From: Streptomyces rhizosphaerihabitans
GTDB lineage: Bacteria > Actinomycetota > Actinomycetes > Streptomycetales > Streptomycetaceae
NCBI RefSeq assembly: GCF_025399795.1
Contig: NZ_JAODTZ010000023.1
Location: 62,001 to 126,000, forward strand
Reading direction: 5' to 3'
DNA length: 64,000 bases
Part shown: piece after piece, positions 49,936 through 58,955 of the stretch
How the letters are laid out: each line of letters begins with the position of its first letter
Position numbering within the stretch: the first letter of the stretch is position 1
The notes under the pieces: generated by a model
Database searches by the model: none
Told to the model about the DNA's origin: nothing
Seen by the model: the letters and a program-made list of their open reading frames with translations, nothing else
Position numbers and translations under genes: made by a program

Positions 49936-51717
49936 TCAGCCGAGGCCGGCCTCCGGCCGGTCCGCCCGGCCGGGATCGCCGTCCTGGCCGCCGGGATCGA
50001 AGCCGTGGCCTTCGCACCAGGAACGGTACGCGGCGACCGCCGTGGGCAGTGTGGGGAAGATCCGGTCCTCGCCGACGGACGCGCTCAGCCCGTAGGCGTC
50101 CAGCTCGTCGCGCAGATCCTGCTTGACCCGGGCCATCGCGAACTCGATCCCGCGCCTGTCGAGTTCCTGCCGCAGCTCGTCCAGCGAGTCCAGCGCGGTG
50201 ATGTCCACCTCCACATTGGCCTCCGCGTTGAGGACGAACCACCGGACCGGGACCTCCTGTTCGGCCACCGCGCCCAGGGCGCTGCGCCGGAAGTCCTCCG
50301 CGTTGGCGAAGAACAGCGGGGAGTCGTAGCGGTAGACCAGCAGACCGGGAATCACCCGGGCCTCGGGGAAGTCGTCGACGTCGTGCATGCCCGCCATGCC
50401 CGGCACCAGTCCCTGGACCGCGTCGTGCGGGCGCGCCACTCTGCTCAGCAGCTCGGCGACCGACAGACCGACGGCCACCAGCACCCCGTACAGGATGTCG
50501 AGGGCGAGGACTCCGACGAGGCAGCCGAGGGCCAGCAGGAGTTCCCGGGCCCGGAAGGACGCCAGCCGCCGGAAGCCGGCCAGGTCGATCATCCGGATCG
50601 CGGCGTAGACGACCAGCGCACCGAGGACGGCCATGGGGGTGTTGGTGAGCAGAGGACTCAGGAACAGCAGGACGGCCAGCACGGAAACCCCGGCCGTGAG
50701 CCCGTACGCCTGGGTGTGCGCGCCCGTGGACTGCGCGAGAGCCGTACGACTGGCGCTGCTGCTCACCGGGAACCCCTGAAGGGTGCCCGCGCCGAGGTTC
50801 ACGGCGCCCAGGGCCAGCAACTCCTGGTTCGCGTCCAGCGCCGTACCGCCGTCGTCGGTCGTGAAGGCACGCGCGGTCAGGATGAAGTCGGTGTAGCCCA
50901 CGAGCAGGACACCGACGGCGGGCAGCAGCAGTTCGCGCAGGTTGCCGAGATCGGGCAGCTGAGGGTGGGGCAGCCCGGCCGGGATCTCGCCGATCACCGC
51001 GAGGCCGTGGTCCTGGAGGTCGAACGCCGCGACCACGGCCGTGCCGAGGACGAGGGCCAGCAGGGGCCCCGGGATGCTCCAGCGGAAGCGCGTGGCCAGG
51101 TACAGGAAGACCAGCGTCACGGCGCTGAAGATCACCGTCGTGGGATGGATCTCGTCCAGGTTCCCGAAGAAGGAGGCCAGTTTCGGGAAGAACCCCGAAC
51201 CGTCCGTCGGGACGCCGGTGAGCTTGGTGAGCTGATCCACCATCATGATCAGCGCCACGCCCGCCAGATACCCGATCAGCACGGGCCGGGAGAGCAGATC
51301 GGCCACGAATCCCAGCCGCGCCGCCCACGCCACGAGACACATCAGACCCACCGCGAAGGCGAGCGCGGACGCCAGGACCGCGTACCGCGCCGGATCGCCG
51401 CCGGCGAGCGGCCCGACGACGGTCGCGGTCATCAGCGCCGTCGTCGACTCGGGCCCCACCGACAGAAGTCGGGACGAGCCCAGCAGGGCGTACAGCACGA
51501 TCGCGGGCAGGATCGCCCACAGACCCACGACGGGCGGCAGCCCCGCGACACTGGCGTACGCCATGACCTGCGGCACCAGATAGGCCGCGACCGTCACCCC
51601 GGCCAGCAGGTCCCCGCGCAGCCAGCTCCGCCGGTACCCCCGCAGCACCGCGACGCCGGGTACCGCGGGCACAGCGCGACGCCACCCTCCGCCTGGGGTG
51701 CCGGGGTGCTTCGACAC
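49936..51717 (-). CDS. SulP-family anion transporter with STAS domain
   Basis: 593-aa membrane transporter (SulP/SLC26). The membrane domain (about 30-420) has the signature LLAGVTVAAYLVPQVMAYAS and VAGLPPVVGLWAILPAIVLY, plus VNLGAGTLQGFPVSSSASRT. A cytosolic STAS domain (about 440-555) follows with VYRYDSPLFFANAEDFRRS and VEVDITALDSLDELRQEL. Substrate may be sulfate, bicarbonate or another anion. GTG 51717 has AAGGA 5 nt upstream, better than the longer start at 51771. It is the last gene of the operon running from 56120; the gap to the ATPase is 54 bp. Confidence 0.9.
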   Translation of the reverse strand: MSKHPGTPGGGWRRAVPAVPGVAVLRGYRRSWLRGDLLAGVTVAAYLVPQVMAYASVAGLPPVVGLWAILPAIVLYALLGSSRLLSVGPESTTALMTATVVGPLAGGDPARYAVLASALAFAVGLMCLVAWAARLGFVADLLSRPVLIGYLAGVALIMMVDQLTKLTGVPTDGSGFFPKLASFFGNLDEIHPTTVIFSAVTLVFLYLATRFRWSIPGPLLALVLGTAVVAAFDLQDHGLAVIGEIPAGLPHPQLPDLGNLRELLLPAVGVLLVGYTDFILTARAFTTDDGGTALDANQELLALGAVNLGAGTLQGFPVSSSASRTALAQSTGAHTQAYGLTAGVSVLAVLLFLSPLLTNTPMAVLGALVVYAAIRMIDLAGFRRLASFRARELLLALGCLVGVLALDILYGVLVAVGLSVAELLSRVARPHDAVQGLVPGMAGMHDVDDFPEARVIPGLLVYRYDSPLFFANAEDFRRSALGAVAEQEVPVRWFVLNAEANVEVDITALDSLDELRQELDRRGIEFAMARVKQDLRDELDAYGLSASVGEDRIFPTLPTAVAAYRSWCEGHGFDPGGQDGDPGRADRPEAGLG

Positions 51718-51771
51718 GGCTGTCCTTCGGGTAGGTCCGCGCCGGACGGGCACGGACACGGGCCCGCGCAC

Positions 51772-54495
51772 TCAATCGGTGCGCTGCGCCCTGCGGGCCA
51801 GGAGCTTACCCACCTCCCACAGGACCAGGAGCGCGACGGCGGACAGCAGGGCCCAGCCGAACTGCCGCAGATCGATCCGGGTGGTGCCGAGGATGCGACG
51901 GAACCCGTCCATCTGGGTCACCAGGACCGCGAGGACGAACTGGGCCAGTGCCGTCCAGTTCATCTGCTTGCTGTCGAACGTGCTCGTCGTCAGTACCGAG
52001 TCCGTCTCGCTGCGGCATTCGAACGCGGCCACGATCAGGCAGAGCGCGAACGCCGTGAACGCCATCGAACTGCCGATGTGGACGCTGTCGAAGCGGGATT
52101 CGCCCAGCTTGATCAGCCCGAGCAGGATGAGCGTGATCGCCAGCCCGCTGAGGCCGACCGTCACCATCACGGGCCGGGTCAGCACCGTCTCCCCCCGGGG
52201 ACGCGGCCTGCGCCGCATGAGCCCCGCGCTCTCCTTGTCGAAGCCGAGCGCGAAGCCGAAGGAGGCGTTGACCACGAAGTGGATCCACAACACCTGCGGC
52301 GGGGTGAAGGGTTCACCGGCCGCGATGTTGAAGATGGTCGCCCCGAGGAAGGTCAGGACGAAGGTGACCAGCAGCAGGAGCACGAAGCGGATGTACTTGG
52401 TGAGGTTGTCGTAGAGATTGCGGCCCTGTTCCACGGCGTAGACGATCGTCGCGAAGTTGTCGTCGGACAGGATCATCCGCGCCGCGTTCTTCGCCACGTC
52501 CGTACCGCTGCCCATGGCGATACCGATGTCGGCGGACTTGATGGCGGGAGCGTCGTTGACACCGTCGCCGGTCATCGCGACGACATCGCCCTTCTTCTTG
52601 AGCGTGGCCGCCAGCAGCACCTTGTGCTCCGGCGCGACCCGACCCACCACCCCGATGTCGTCGATGCGGGCCAGCTGCTCGTGCTCCGGCAGCGCGGCGA
52701 AGTCCGCACCGAGGACCGCCTCGCCGGGGATCCCGAGCTGCCGGGCGATGGCGGCACCCGTCGTGACGTCGTCCCCGGTCACCATGCGGACCCGGATGTG
52801 GGCGGCCTGGGCGCTTGCCACGGCGGCCCGGGACTCCTCGCGGGGCGGGTCGACCATCCCGACCAGGCTGGTCATCCGCAGGCCGGTGACATAGGCGAGC
52901 AGATCTCCGTCGGGATCGAAGTCGTCCGGGTCCAGATCCCGGGTCGCCGCCGCCATCACCCGGCGCCCCTCACCGCCCATGCGCTCGGCCTGTTCATCGG
53001 CGCGCCGGCTGAGCTCCTCGTCCCAGGGGACGGTCGCGCCGCCCGACAGAGCGGTGGCCGCGCGGGCCGTCACCGCCGGAGCCGCACCTTTCACGAAACA
53101 GCGCACCACCGGCCGGCCCACGGCGTCGACGGCGGAGTTGAAGGTCGCCATCAACTTGTAACCCGGGTCGAAGGGCAGCGTGGCGAGACGCGGCAGCCGC
53201 TCGTGCGTGGCGTCGATGTCCAGCCCCGCCTTGTGGGCCAGCACCAGGAACGCGCCCTCCGTCGGATCGCCGACGACCTCGCCGTCCACCAGCTTGGCGT
53301 CGTTCGCGACGAGGTACGGAAGGATCGCGTCCTCGACGCCCGCGGAGGAGCCCGCGGCGTGCTGGATCCTCCCGTCGAGGCCGTAGCCCGTACCGGAGAC
53401 GGTGTACCGGTCCGTGGGGGTCAATATCTCCACGGCCGTCATCTGGTTCATGGTCAGGGTGCCGGTCTTGTCCGAGTTGATCGCCGACGTGAACGCCAGG
53501 GTCTCGACGGACGGCAGCTCCTTCACGATGGCGTTGCGCTTCGCCAGATTGAGACTGCCGACGGACAGGATCGCCTGGGTCACCGTGGGCAGGGCCTCGG
53601 GAATGGCGGCGATGGCCAGCGAGACCGCGCTGACGAACAGGGCGTCCCACGCCTGGTCGCGGCGGTACCCGAGCGCGAACATCACGATCATGGTCAGGCC
53701 CGCGGCGGCCGTGATCCACAGCGTCAGCGTGTCGAGCTCCTTGGTGAGCGGCGCCTCCTCCCTCTCGGTCGCCGACAGCATCTCCGAGATCTTTCCGAGC
53801 TCGGTGCCCGCACCCGTCCCGGTGACGACCGCGACACCGCTGCCATGGGTGACCGGGGTGTGCATGAACGCCATGTTCGACTGATCCCCCGGGCCCAGCA
53901 GGACCTTCGGGAGGGTCTCGGCGTCCTTCGAGGCGGGGACGCTCTCGCCGGTGAGAGCCGACTCGTCGATCTGCAACGCGTGGGCTTCGACGATCCGCCC
54001 GTCCGCCGGAACCTGGTCGCCGGCGGTGATGCGCACGACATCGCCCACGACCAGCTGCTCCGCCGGGATCTCCGACTCGGTTCCGTCACGTCTGACCCGG
54101 GCCGTCGCCGTCAGCATGGACTGGAGCGCGTTCATCGCGCTCTCGGCCTTCCCCTCCTGCCGCAGACCCACGACCGCGTTCAGCAGGGTCAGCAGGACGA
54201 GCAGGATCGCGGTGCTCCACTCGGCGATCGCCAGCGAGACGACCGCGGCCACCAGGAGGACGACCTGCATATAGCTTCGGTACTGGTCGACGAACCGCCG
54301 CCACGCCGGCTTCGGCTTCTCCTCCGGCAGCGTGTTCGGCCCGTTCTCGGCCAGCAGTTCGGCGACCCTGGCCGCGGTGAGTCCGGACGCGGGATCGACA
54401 CCGAAAGCCGAGGCGACGTCCTGCGGAGCACGCGCGTACCAGAGCTCCGGAGCAACGCGCTCCGGAGCCTTCGGGCCGCTCGACTGCATCGCCAT
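51772..54495 (-). CDS. P-type cation-transporting ATPase (P2 type, PMR1/PacL-like)
   Basis: 907-aa P-type ATPase. Actuator TGES in DESALTGESVPASKD, phosphorylation motif NSDKTGTLTMNQ (the usual Cys before Ser is Asn), KGAAPAV, DPPREESRAA and MTGDGVNDAPAIKSADIGIA. The M4 motif IPEALP is typical of the Ca2+/Mn2+ (PMR1/PacL) and Na+ P2 pumps. About ten membrane helices are expected. GGAGAG lies 5 nt before ATG 54495. It is third in the DUF3562-PPK2-ATPase-SulP operon, 48 bp after PPK2. The transported ion cannot be decided from sequence. Confidence 0.92.
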   Translation of the reverse strand: MAMQSSGPKAPERVAPELWYARAPQDVASAFGVDPASGLTAARVAELLAENGPNTLPEEKPKPAWRRFVDQYRSYMQVVLLVAAVVSLAIAEWSTAILLVLLTLLNAVVGLRQEGKAESAMNALQSMLTATARVRRDGTESEIPAEQLVVGDVVRITAGDQVPADGRIVEAHALQIDESALTGESVPASKDAETLPKVLLGPGDQSNMAFMHTPVTHGSGVAVVTGTGAGTELGKISEMLSATEREEAPLTKELDTLTLWITAAAGLTMIVMFALGYRRDQAWDALFVSAVSLAIAAIPEALPTVTQAILSVGSLNLAKRNAIVKELPSVETLAFTSAINSDKTGTLTMNQMTAVEILTPTDRYTVSGTGYGLDGRIQHAAGSSAGVEDAILPYLVANDAKLVDGEVVGDPTEGAFLVLAHKAGLDIDATHERLPRLATLPFDPGYKLMATFNSAVDAVGRPVVRCFVKGAAPAVTARAATALSGGATVPWDEELSRRADEQAERMGGEGRRVMAAATRDLDPDDFDPDGDLLAYVTGLRMTSLVGMVDPPREESRAAVASAQAAHIRVRMVTGDDVTTGAAIARQLGIPGEAVLGADFAALPEHEQLARIDDIGVVGRVAPEHKVLLAATLKKKGDVVAMTGDGVNDAPAIKSADIGIAMGSGTDVAKNAARMILSDDNFATIVYAVEQGRNLYDNLTKYIRFVLLLLVTFVLTFLGATIFNIAAGEPFTPPQVLWIHFVVNASFGFALGFDKESAGLMRRRPRPRGETVLTRPVMVTVGLSGLAITLILLGLIKLGESRFDSVHIGSSMAFTAFALCLIVAAFECRSETDSVLTTSTFDSKQMNWTALAQFVLAVLVTQMDGFRRILGTTRIDLRQFGWALLSAVALLVLWEVGKLLARRAQRTD

Positions 54496-54543
54496 CTCAG
54501 CTCTCCGATCTGGATCCGGTCCGCCGTCCGTGTCCCTCAGGAC

Positions 54544-55581
54544 CTACTTCCGCTTGCCCTTCCCGGTCCGCGCCGCCGCGCCGGACGCCTGCCGCCCCTT
54601 CGCCTTACGGCCGCTGCGGCGCTCTCCGCCGCCCGCTTCGCCGGCCGGATGACCGGCCGCGTACGGATCGGCCGGCGCACCCTTCGGAGCGTCGGCCTCC
54701 AGTTCCCGCCGCGCGGCCCGGAGGTCCCCCCGCGCCTCCTTGCCGACCACGGGGTAACTGGGGTCGATGTCCATGAGCGTGTGAGCCAGCACCGCCGCGG
54801 TGGAGACGCGCGCGAACCACTTCCGGTCCGCCGGGACGACGTACCAGGGCGCCCAGGGCGTACTCGTCCGCGAGAGCATTTCGGAGAACGCGTGCTGGTA
54901 CTCGTCCCACCGCCGGCGCTCGCGGACATCGGCGGCGGAGAACTTCCAGTTCCGCTCCGGCACGTCGAGCCGCTTCATGAAACGGGTGCGCTGCTCCTCC
55001 TTGGAAAGGTTCAGGAAGATCTTCACGACCTTGAACCCGTTGTCGGTCAGGTAGCGCTCCCAGTCGTTGATGGCCCGGTAGCGGCGATCCCAGATGTCCG
55101 CACCGCGCACATCCGCCGGCAGCCGCTGCCGGTCGAGGAGCTCCGGGTGCACCCGGACGACGAGCACCTCCTCGTAGTGCGAACGGTTGAAGATCGCGAT
55201 GTCGCCACGGGCGGGAAGTTTGTTGGCGTACCGCCACAGGTAGTCGTGGTCGAGCTCCTCGGCGGAGGGCTGCTTGAAGCTGCTGACCTTGACGCCCTGC
55301 GGGTTCACCCCGCTCATGACGTGCCGGATCGTGCCGTCCTTGCCTCCGGCGTCGAGCGCCTGAAGACAGAGCAGTACGCCGTACGTGTCCTGGGCCGCCA
55401 GCCGTTCCTGGTACTCGGCGAGCAGGGACACGCCCGTGCGCAGCAGCTCCACACCGTGCTTCTTCTTCAGACCGGCCTTGTACCGGGGGTCGAAGTCCTC
55501 GCCCAGGTTCACCCGTGATCCCGGCTCGACCCGCAGGGGCTCGATGAGCCTCGCGACGCGTTCGGCCCTGGCATCCGTCAT
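54544..55581 (-). CDS. ppk2: PPK2-family polyphosphate kinase
   Basis: 345-aa polyphosphate-dependent nucleotide kinase. Walker A is ALDAGGKDGTIRHVMSG (about 74-90), Walker B region DIAIFNRSHYEEVLVV (about 127-142), and the arginine lid RFMKRLDVPERNWKFS (about 200-215). NPQGVKVSSFKQPSAEELDH and WAPWYVVPADRKWFARV are family signatures. It moves phosphate between polyP and ADP/GDP or AMP. The last 70 residues form a Lys/Arg/Gly-rich tail not needed for catalysis. Second in the operon, 41 bp after the three-helix-bundle gene and 48 bp before the ATPase. Confidence 0.93.
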   Translation of the reverse strand: MTDARAERVARLIEPLRVEPGSRVNLGEDFDPRYKAGLKKKHGVELLRTGVSLLAEYQERLAAQDTYGVLLCLQALDAGGKDGTIRHVMSGVNPQGVKVSSFKQPSAEELDHDYLWRYANKLPARGDIAIFNRSHYEEVLVVRVHPELLDRQRLPADVRGADIWDRRYRAINDWERYLTDNGFKVVKIFLNLSKEEQRTRFMKRLDVPERNWKFSAADVRERRRWDEYQHAFSEMLSRTSTPWAPWYVVPADRKWFARVSTAAVLAHTLMDIDPSYPVVGKEARGDLRAARRELEADAPKGAPADPYAAGHPAGEAGGGERRSGRKAKGRQASGAAARTGKGKRK

Positions 55582-55622
55582 GACGACCCGCCTCTTCTCC
55601 TGTCACGGTGAGCACCGCGTGG

Positions 55623-56120
55623 TCACGAGCGCTCACCGACACCGCCCAGGTCGGACGCGGGCGCGGGCCGGAGCCTGGCGGGAATCCACCGGCCGAGCAG
55701 GGAAGAGCGTCCCGGGCCCTCGGCCTGTCGCTCCGCCGTCCCGGCCGATGCCGGCCGCTCGGCGGTCGTGTCGCCGACGGCCGTCGGCGCGTGGGCGGTT
55801 CCGTCGTCGTGCGGGGCGCCGAGCAGCGCCCGGACCCGGCGTTCGACCAGGATCGGGACGTACGTCCTGACCTTCGCCTGCCGGAACGAACCGCGGGCCG
55901 TCGCGACCACTTCATCCACGACGGACGGGTCGACCGAGGGGTACGCGGCCTTCAGCCTCGCGGTCAGGCGAAGGAGGGCGACCGCCTCGTCCTGGCGGGC
56001 AGCCTTGTGTGCCGTCGGGTCTGCCGCCGGAAGGGTGCCCGTGGGCGGAGCGGGAGCGCGGCTCGCTTCCTGCGGCGCGCCGCTCTCGTCGGCAGTGGAT
56101 GCCGGCTCGTCCGTCTTCAT
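55623..56120 (-). CDS. Three-helix-bundle dimerisation domain protein (DUF3562-like)
   Basis: 165-aa protein. The centre (about 38-100) is a helical bundle: LLRLTARLKAAYPSVDPSVV, ARGSFRQAKVRTYVPILVER and RVRALLG. That VxTYVPILVER pattern marks the small three-helix-bundle dimerisation family of actinobacteria, whose role is unknown; relatives often sit with stress genes. Flanks are Ala/Pro/Thr-rich and disordered. First gene of the operon with PPK2, the P-type ATPase and SulP. A DevR/OsdR-like dyad lies 56 bp upstream. Confidence 0.75.
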   Translation of the reverse strand: MKTDEPASTADESGAPQEASRAPAPPTGTLPAADPTAHKAARQDEAVALLRLTARLKAAYPSVDPSVVDEVVATARGSFRQAKVRTYVPILVERRVRALLGAPHDDGTAHAPTAVGDTTAERPASAGTAERQAEGPGRSSLLGRWIPARLRPAPASDLGGVGERS

Positions 56121-56175
56121 CGCTCAACCACCCGCGCGCTCGCAAGACTCGAGCCTCAAGGGGCGGAGACCGTAT

Positions 56176-56187
56176 GGCCAACGGTCC
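56176..56187. promoter_or_regulatory. Possible DevR/OsdR-like half dyad before the PPK2 operon
   Basis: GGCCAACGGTCC (56176-56187) is an imperfect inverted repeat in GGnCC style, resembling response-regulator boxes of dormancy regulons (GGGACnnnnGTCCC). It lies 56 bp upstream of the operon's first ATG. The match is partial and the call tentative. Confidence 0.3.
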
Positions 56188-56437
56188 CGATCCGACCGCC
56201 CCGAGACGGCTCGACGGCCGGGTACGAGGCCGTCCCACTCATTCTGGGTCCGCCCGGTCGAATCCGCCTCACGGACGGTGCGCCCTCGCCGGTGCCCGCC
56301 CTGTCGCGGGCGCGGCCATCGCGGACAGGCCGCTCGCGGGACGGCGCAAGGTCCGTGTCCGCGTAGCGACCGATCTGGTGGGGGCGGGTGGCGGATCGTC
56401 GCCGGAGTGCTCGGGGAGGTCTGACCGCTCGCGGAGG

Positions 56438-57118
56438 TCAGATGGTGCGCAGGGTCCGCTGGGCGAGCCGGTACGCGGGAAGCATCTCTGTGTGCTCGCC
56501 GGTGTCCAGTCCGCCGAGGTGCACGACGACCGGGCCGTCATCGGTGGTGACGGCGAAGGCGGACTCCTTCTTCGACTCCTGGAAGGCCTCACTGGTGTAG
56601 ACGTATTCCACCTCGGTGCCGGACAGGCCGCCCGCGTCGAACGTGCGGTAGACCGCCTTGCCCGCGCCGTGTTCGGCGGCCACGAAGGCCTTGAGTACGG
56701 TGCCGGCGTCGTCGGCGCCCGGTTTTCCGGTCCAGACCCGGAGGTAGCCGATGTTCCCGGCGGGCTTGGCGTCGATCTCGCAGACGAGGGTGACCGGTCC
56801 CTGCCGGAACAGCGGATCCGTGACGTCCCTGGTGCCGTCCGTTCCGATCGGGGCCTGCGCCGCCGCGTCGATGGACTGCGGCTTCCAGTCCTCGGCCGTG
56901 TCGAAGCTGACCGGCAGTTCGCAGGCCGAGCCCGCGGGACCGAGTGTGCCGCCGCTCTTGGCCATCGTGCCGGTGGCACCGGAATCCTGGTCGGTGGACG
57001 TCGCGCTTGCGCCCGCCCTCGGACTCTTGTCGGCGGTGGTCGAGCAGCCCGTCGCCACGACGGTCAACAGGGCCACGTACACCGCCCCGCGCCACCCGCC
57101 CCGTATACCTACAGCCAT
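56438..57118 (-). CDS. Secreted lipoprotein of unknown function
   Basis: 226-aa lipoprotein. The signal peptide ends in the lipobox VVATGCSTT, giving Cys 25 as the lipidated residue. A Ser/Thr/Gly linker (about 28-60) leads to a compact domain (about 64-226) with GSACELPVSFDTAEDWKPQS, PVTLVCEIDAKPAGNIGYLR and VEYVYTSEAFQESKKESAFA. This resembles uncharacterised Streptomyces surface lipoproteins; I assign no activity. ATG 57118 has GGGGGAG 6 nt upstream. A 7-bp stem (56420-56442) overlaps the stop. Confidence 0.8.
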   Translation of the reverse strand: MAVGIRGGWRGAVYVALLTVVATGCSTTADKSPRAGASATSTDQDSGATGTMAKSGGTLGPAGSACELPVSFDTAEDWKPQSIDAAAQAPIGTDGTRDVTDPLFRQGPVTLVCEIDAKPAGNIGYLRVWTGKPGADDAGTVLKAFVAAEHGAGKAVYRTFDAGGLSGTEVEYVYTSEAFQESKKESAFAVTTDDGPVVVHLGGLDTGEHTEMLPAYRLAQRTLRTI

Positions 57119-57360
57119 GATGTGCTCCCCCTTGGTCCTGTGGACACAATGTAGACGAGGCATGGCGGATGGGTGCGGGGCGGGTGGGAGGGGTCCGGCT
57201 GTGGACCGGGCGGACAGTGTCCGCCGTGACGGGATGGCGGCTGACGTCCCGTCACCAATATTCGGCTCGACCGTAGTTGGCTCGAATGTCACCGGAGTGC
57301 GGGCAGGACACATGTCACTGCCTGCGCGCTGTCGGGCGCTCCCGGTGGGTGGGTGGAGGG

Positions 57361-57813
57361 TCAGCCGAAGGCCTTGACCGCCTGGTAGTAGGTCCACGCG
57401 GTGCTGTCGCAGGAGACCTTCGTCGCGCCGCTGTAGTTGGCGCAGACTCGGCCCAGGTCCGCGTAGAGCATGCTGTCGAGCCGAGACTTGTTGGCATCGA
57501 AGGAGCCGGCGGCCTTGTAGTTGCGATAGCCGAAGTCGTGGCGGGCACATGAAGTGGCGAAGGGGAAGCCGAACGGGTTGTCCGGCGACGTGGAGCAGTA
57601 GTCGGTGGACCAGTCGAAGGCATACGCCGACCAGGCCGACTGGTTGGCGCGTGCGGCGACCCAGGTGTTGTAGCTCGACGCGCTGGTCTGGGTCCAGCTG
57701 GACAGGACTTGGGGCTTGTCGGCCGGGGCGGCGCTAGCGGCTGTAGCGGTCGCCGTGACGGCCACGAGGGCCATGGCCGAGGCGGCGAGGCCGGTGGCGA
57801 GTCTTTGGTGCAT
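57361..57813 (-). CDS. Secreted prokaryotic phospholipase A2
   Basis: 150-aa exported enzyme. Signal peptide about 1-29 (MALVAVTATATAASA). The mature part carries the PLA2 catalytic helix CARHDFGYRNYK with the His-Asp pair, FDWSTDYCSTSPDNPFGF as the Ca2+ loop region, and four cysteines for two disulfides (YC, SC, VC, SC). Size matches the Streptomyces PLA2 of about 120 residues after cleavage. It cuts phospholipids at sn-2 and needs Ca2+. GGAGG lies 7 nt before ATG 57813. A promoter and a short overlapping ORF lie upstream. Confidence 0.92.
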   Translation of the reverse strand: MHQRLATGLAASAMALVAVTATATAASAAPADKPQVLSSWTQTSASSYNTWVAARANQSAWSAYAFDWSTDYCSTSPDNPFGFPFATSCARHDFGYRNYKAAGSFDANKSRLDSMLYADLGRVCANYSGATKVSCDSTAWTYYQAVKAFG

Positions 57814-57892
57814 CCCAACACCTCCATGAGGCTGCGACCCGCCCGTCGGGCTGCAGGTTCATGACACGAATGATCGGCATCGCGACCCTCCT

Positions 57893-57920
57893 TGCATAGA
57901 GCTTGAACCCCAACAATCAA
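57893..57920 (-). promoter_or_regulatory. Promoter of the phospholipase A2 gene
   Basis: On the minus strand TTGATT (57915-57920) and TATGCA (57893-57898) are 16 bp apart, in an AT-rich stretch. Transcription would begin near 57886, giving a leader of about 70 nt before the phospholipase ATG. Confidence 0.6.
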
Positions 57921-58040
57921 TTAACTCGGGGGAGTTGGGGGGACGCGTTTCATGTCTGCGACCACCATGGCGGACTATGGCTGGATGTGTTCCTTGGGGT
58001 CGGGGTCCGGCGCGGCGTTCTCGGGTGCGACAACGGGGGG

Positions 58041-58068
58041 TTGACGTGACAACGGGGGTTGTCATGCT
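58041..58068 (+). promoter_or_regulatory. Promoter with palindromic operator for a leaderless HTH gene
   Basis: TTGACG (58041-58046), 16 bp, CATGCT (58063-58068), then 6 nt to the ATG at 58075. The spacer holds a perfect dyad TGACAAC (58047-58053), GGGG, GTTGTCA (58058-58064). A related copy GACAACGGGGGGTTG lies at 58029-58043. Binding there would block the promoter. Confidence 0.65.
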
Positions 58069-58074
58069 GGGGAT

Positions 58075-58293
58075 ATGGCGAACGCGAAGGATCTTTCCGT
58101 GCATCAGTCAACTCTCGGACGCATCAAGGAGGTTCGCGCACAGGCCATTCACCATGCGCACCTGGCCCGGCAGTTCGCTGTCGAGAGGCGTGAGCTGATG
58201 CAGGGCCTCATCGATCAGGGAGTGTCGCAGGCGGACATCGCGCGGGAACTCGGCGTGTCGCGGCAGGCCATTCAGAAGATGCTGGCCTGCTAG
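58075..58293 (+). CDS. Small helix-turn-helix protein, probably leaderless
   Basis: 72-aa DNA-binding protein. The N-terminal half is a charged helix (GRIKEVRAQAIHHAHLARQF); the C-terminal half is an HTH, GLIDQGVSQADIARELGVSR then QAIQKMLAC, of sigma-70 region 4/Cro type. I do not recognise a named family. No ribosome site is present: the -10 hexamer ends 6 nt before the ATG, so the mRNA is likely leaderless. The palindrome in its own promoter suggests autoregulation. No partner gene lies downstream for 660 bp. Confidence 0.8.
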   Translation: MANAKDLSVHQSTLGRIKEVRAQAIHHAHLARQFAVERRELMQGLIDQGVSQADIARELGVSRQAIQKMLAC

Positions 58294-58383
58294 GTCGTCG
58301 CGCGGCTGGGTCGTACGGGCCTCTCGCCCCTCGCGGATACCACGACGGGTTGATGGCCCGACGGAACGCATGCCCTCAAGCGC

Positions 58384-58490
58384 TCATGTCCCATGTTCTC
58401 GCGCGTTCATGTTCATGTGTGCCCCATGTTCATGTGTGCCCCGTGTTCATGTCTCATGTCCCGTGTGTCTGCCCTCATGCCCTCATGCCC
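58384..58490. repeat. CATG-rich repeat region with a 17-bp tandem unit
   Basis: About ten CATG tetramers in 107 bp. ATGTTCATGTGTGCCCC occurs at 58409-58425 and 58426-58442 with a third partial copy, and CCCTCATG repeats later. Markedly AT-richer than the genome. The rest of the 58294-58955 gap has no recognised gene or promoter. Confidence 0.8.
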
Positions 58491-58955
58491 TTTGCCGACC
58501 GACCGGCCAGGTGGTCGGCCGGTGGCGCGCGCGGCGGGGCCGGCTGGGTGGCCCGGCTGTCGTACGAAGTGATGCCGACTGTTGTACGAGGCCCTGGGGC
58601 GGGGTGAGTTGGGTGACGACGGGGGCTTTTTCCGCGGAGGGGGCTCGCATACGGGGCGAGTGGCAAGAGCCTGGACGTCCATCGGGTGTGGAGCTCTCGG
58701 AGTTGGGCGTCTTTGTCTTCATGCCGGGTTGGCATGCCGACGCGCCTGACGGCGGAACGTTCCCGAGTTCGGGGGCTGTCGCCCCGCCACGGCCGGACAC
58801 GTCCTGGCGGCAGGACAGCGCACGGCCCGCGTCCTGGCTCGCGCGGCCGGAATCACGGCGCATTCGCCGGACCGGCTCTCGTGTGACCGGATCGGTCCGC
58901 ACACGGACCCGATGAGGTCTGTCCCCAGGGTGCGCGGGCCGGTCAGAGTGGGGGC

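Noticed and set aside
49792..55518. A 1908-codon open frame on the plus strand
   Set aside because: It is the antisense shadow of the SulP, P-type ATPase and PPK2 genes. Its product is His/Gln/Arg-rich with no domain, and codon bias favours the minus strand.
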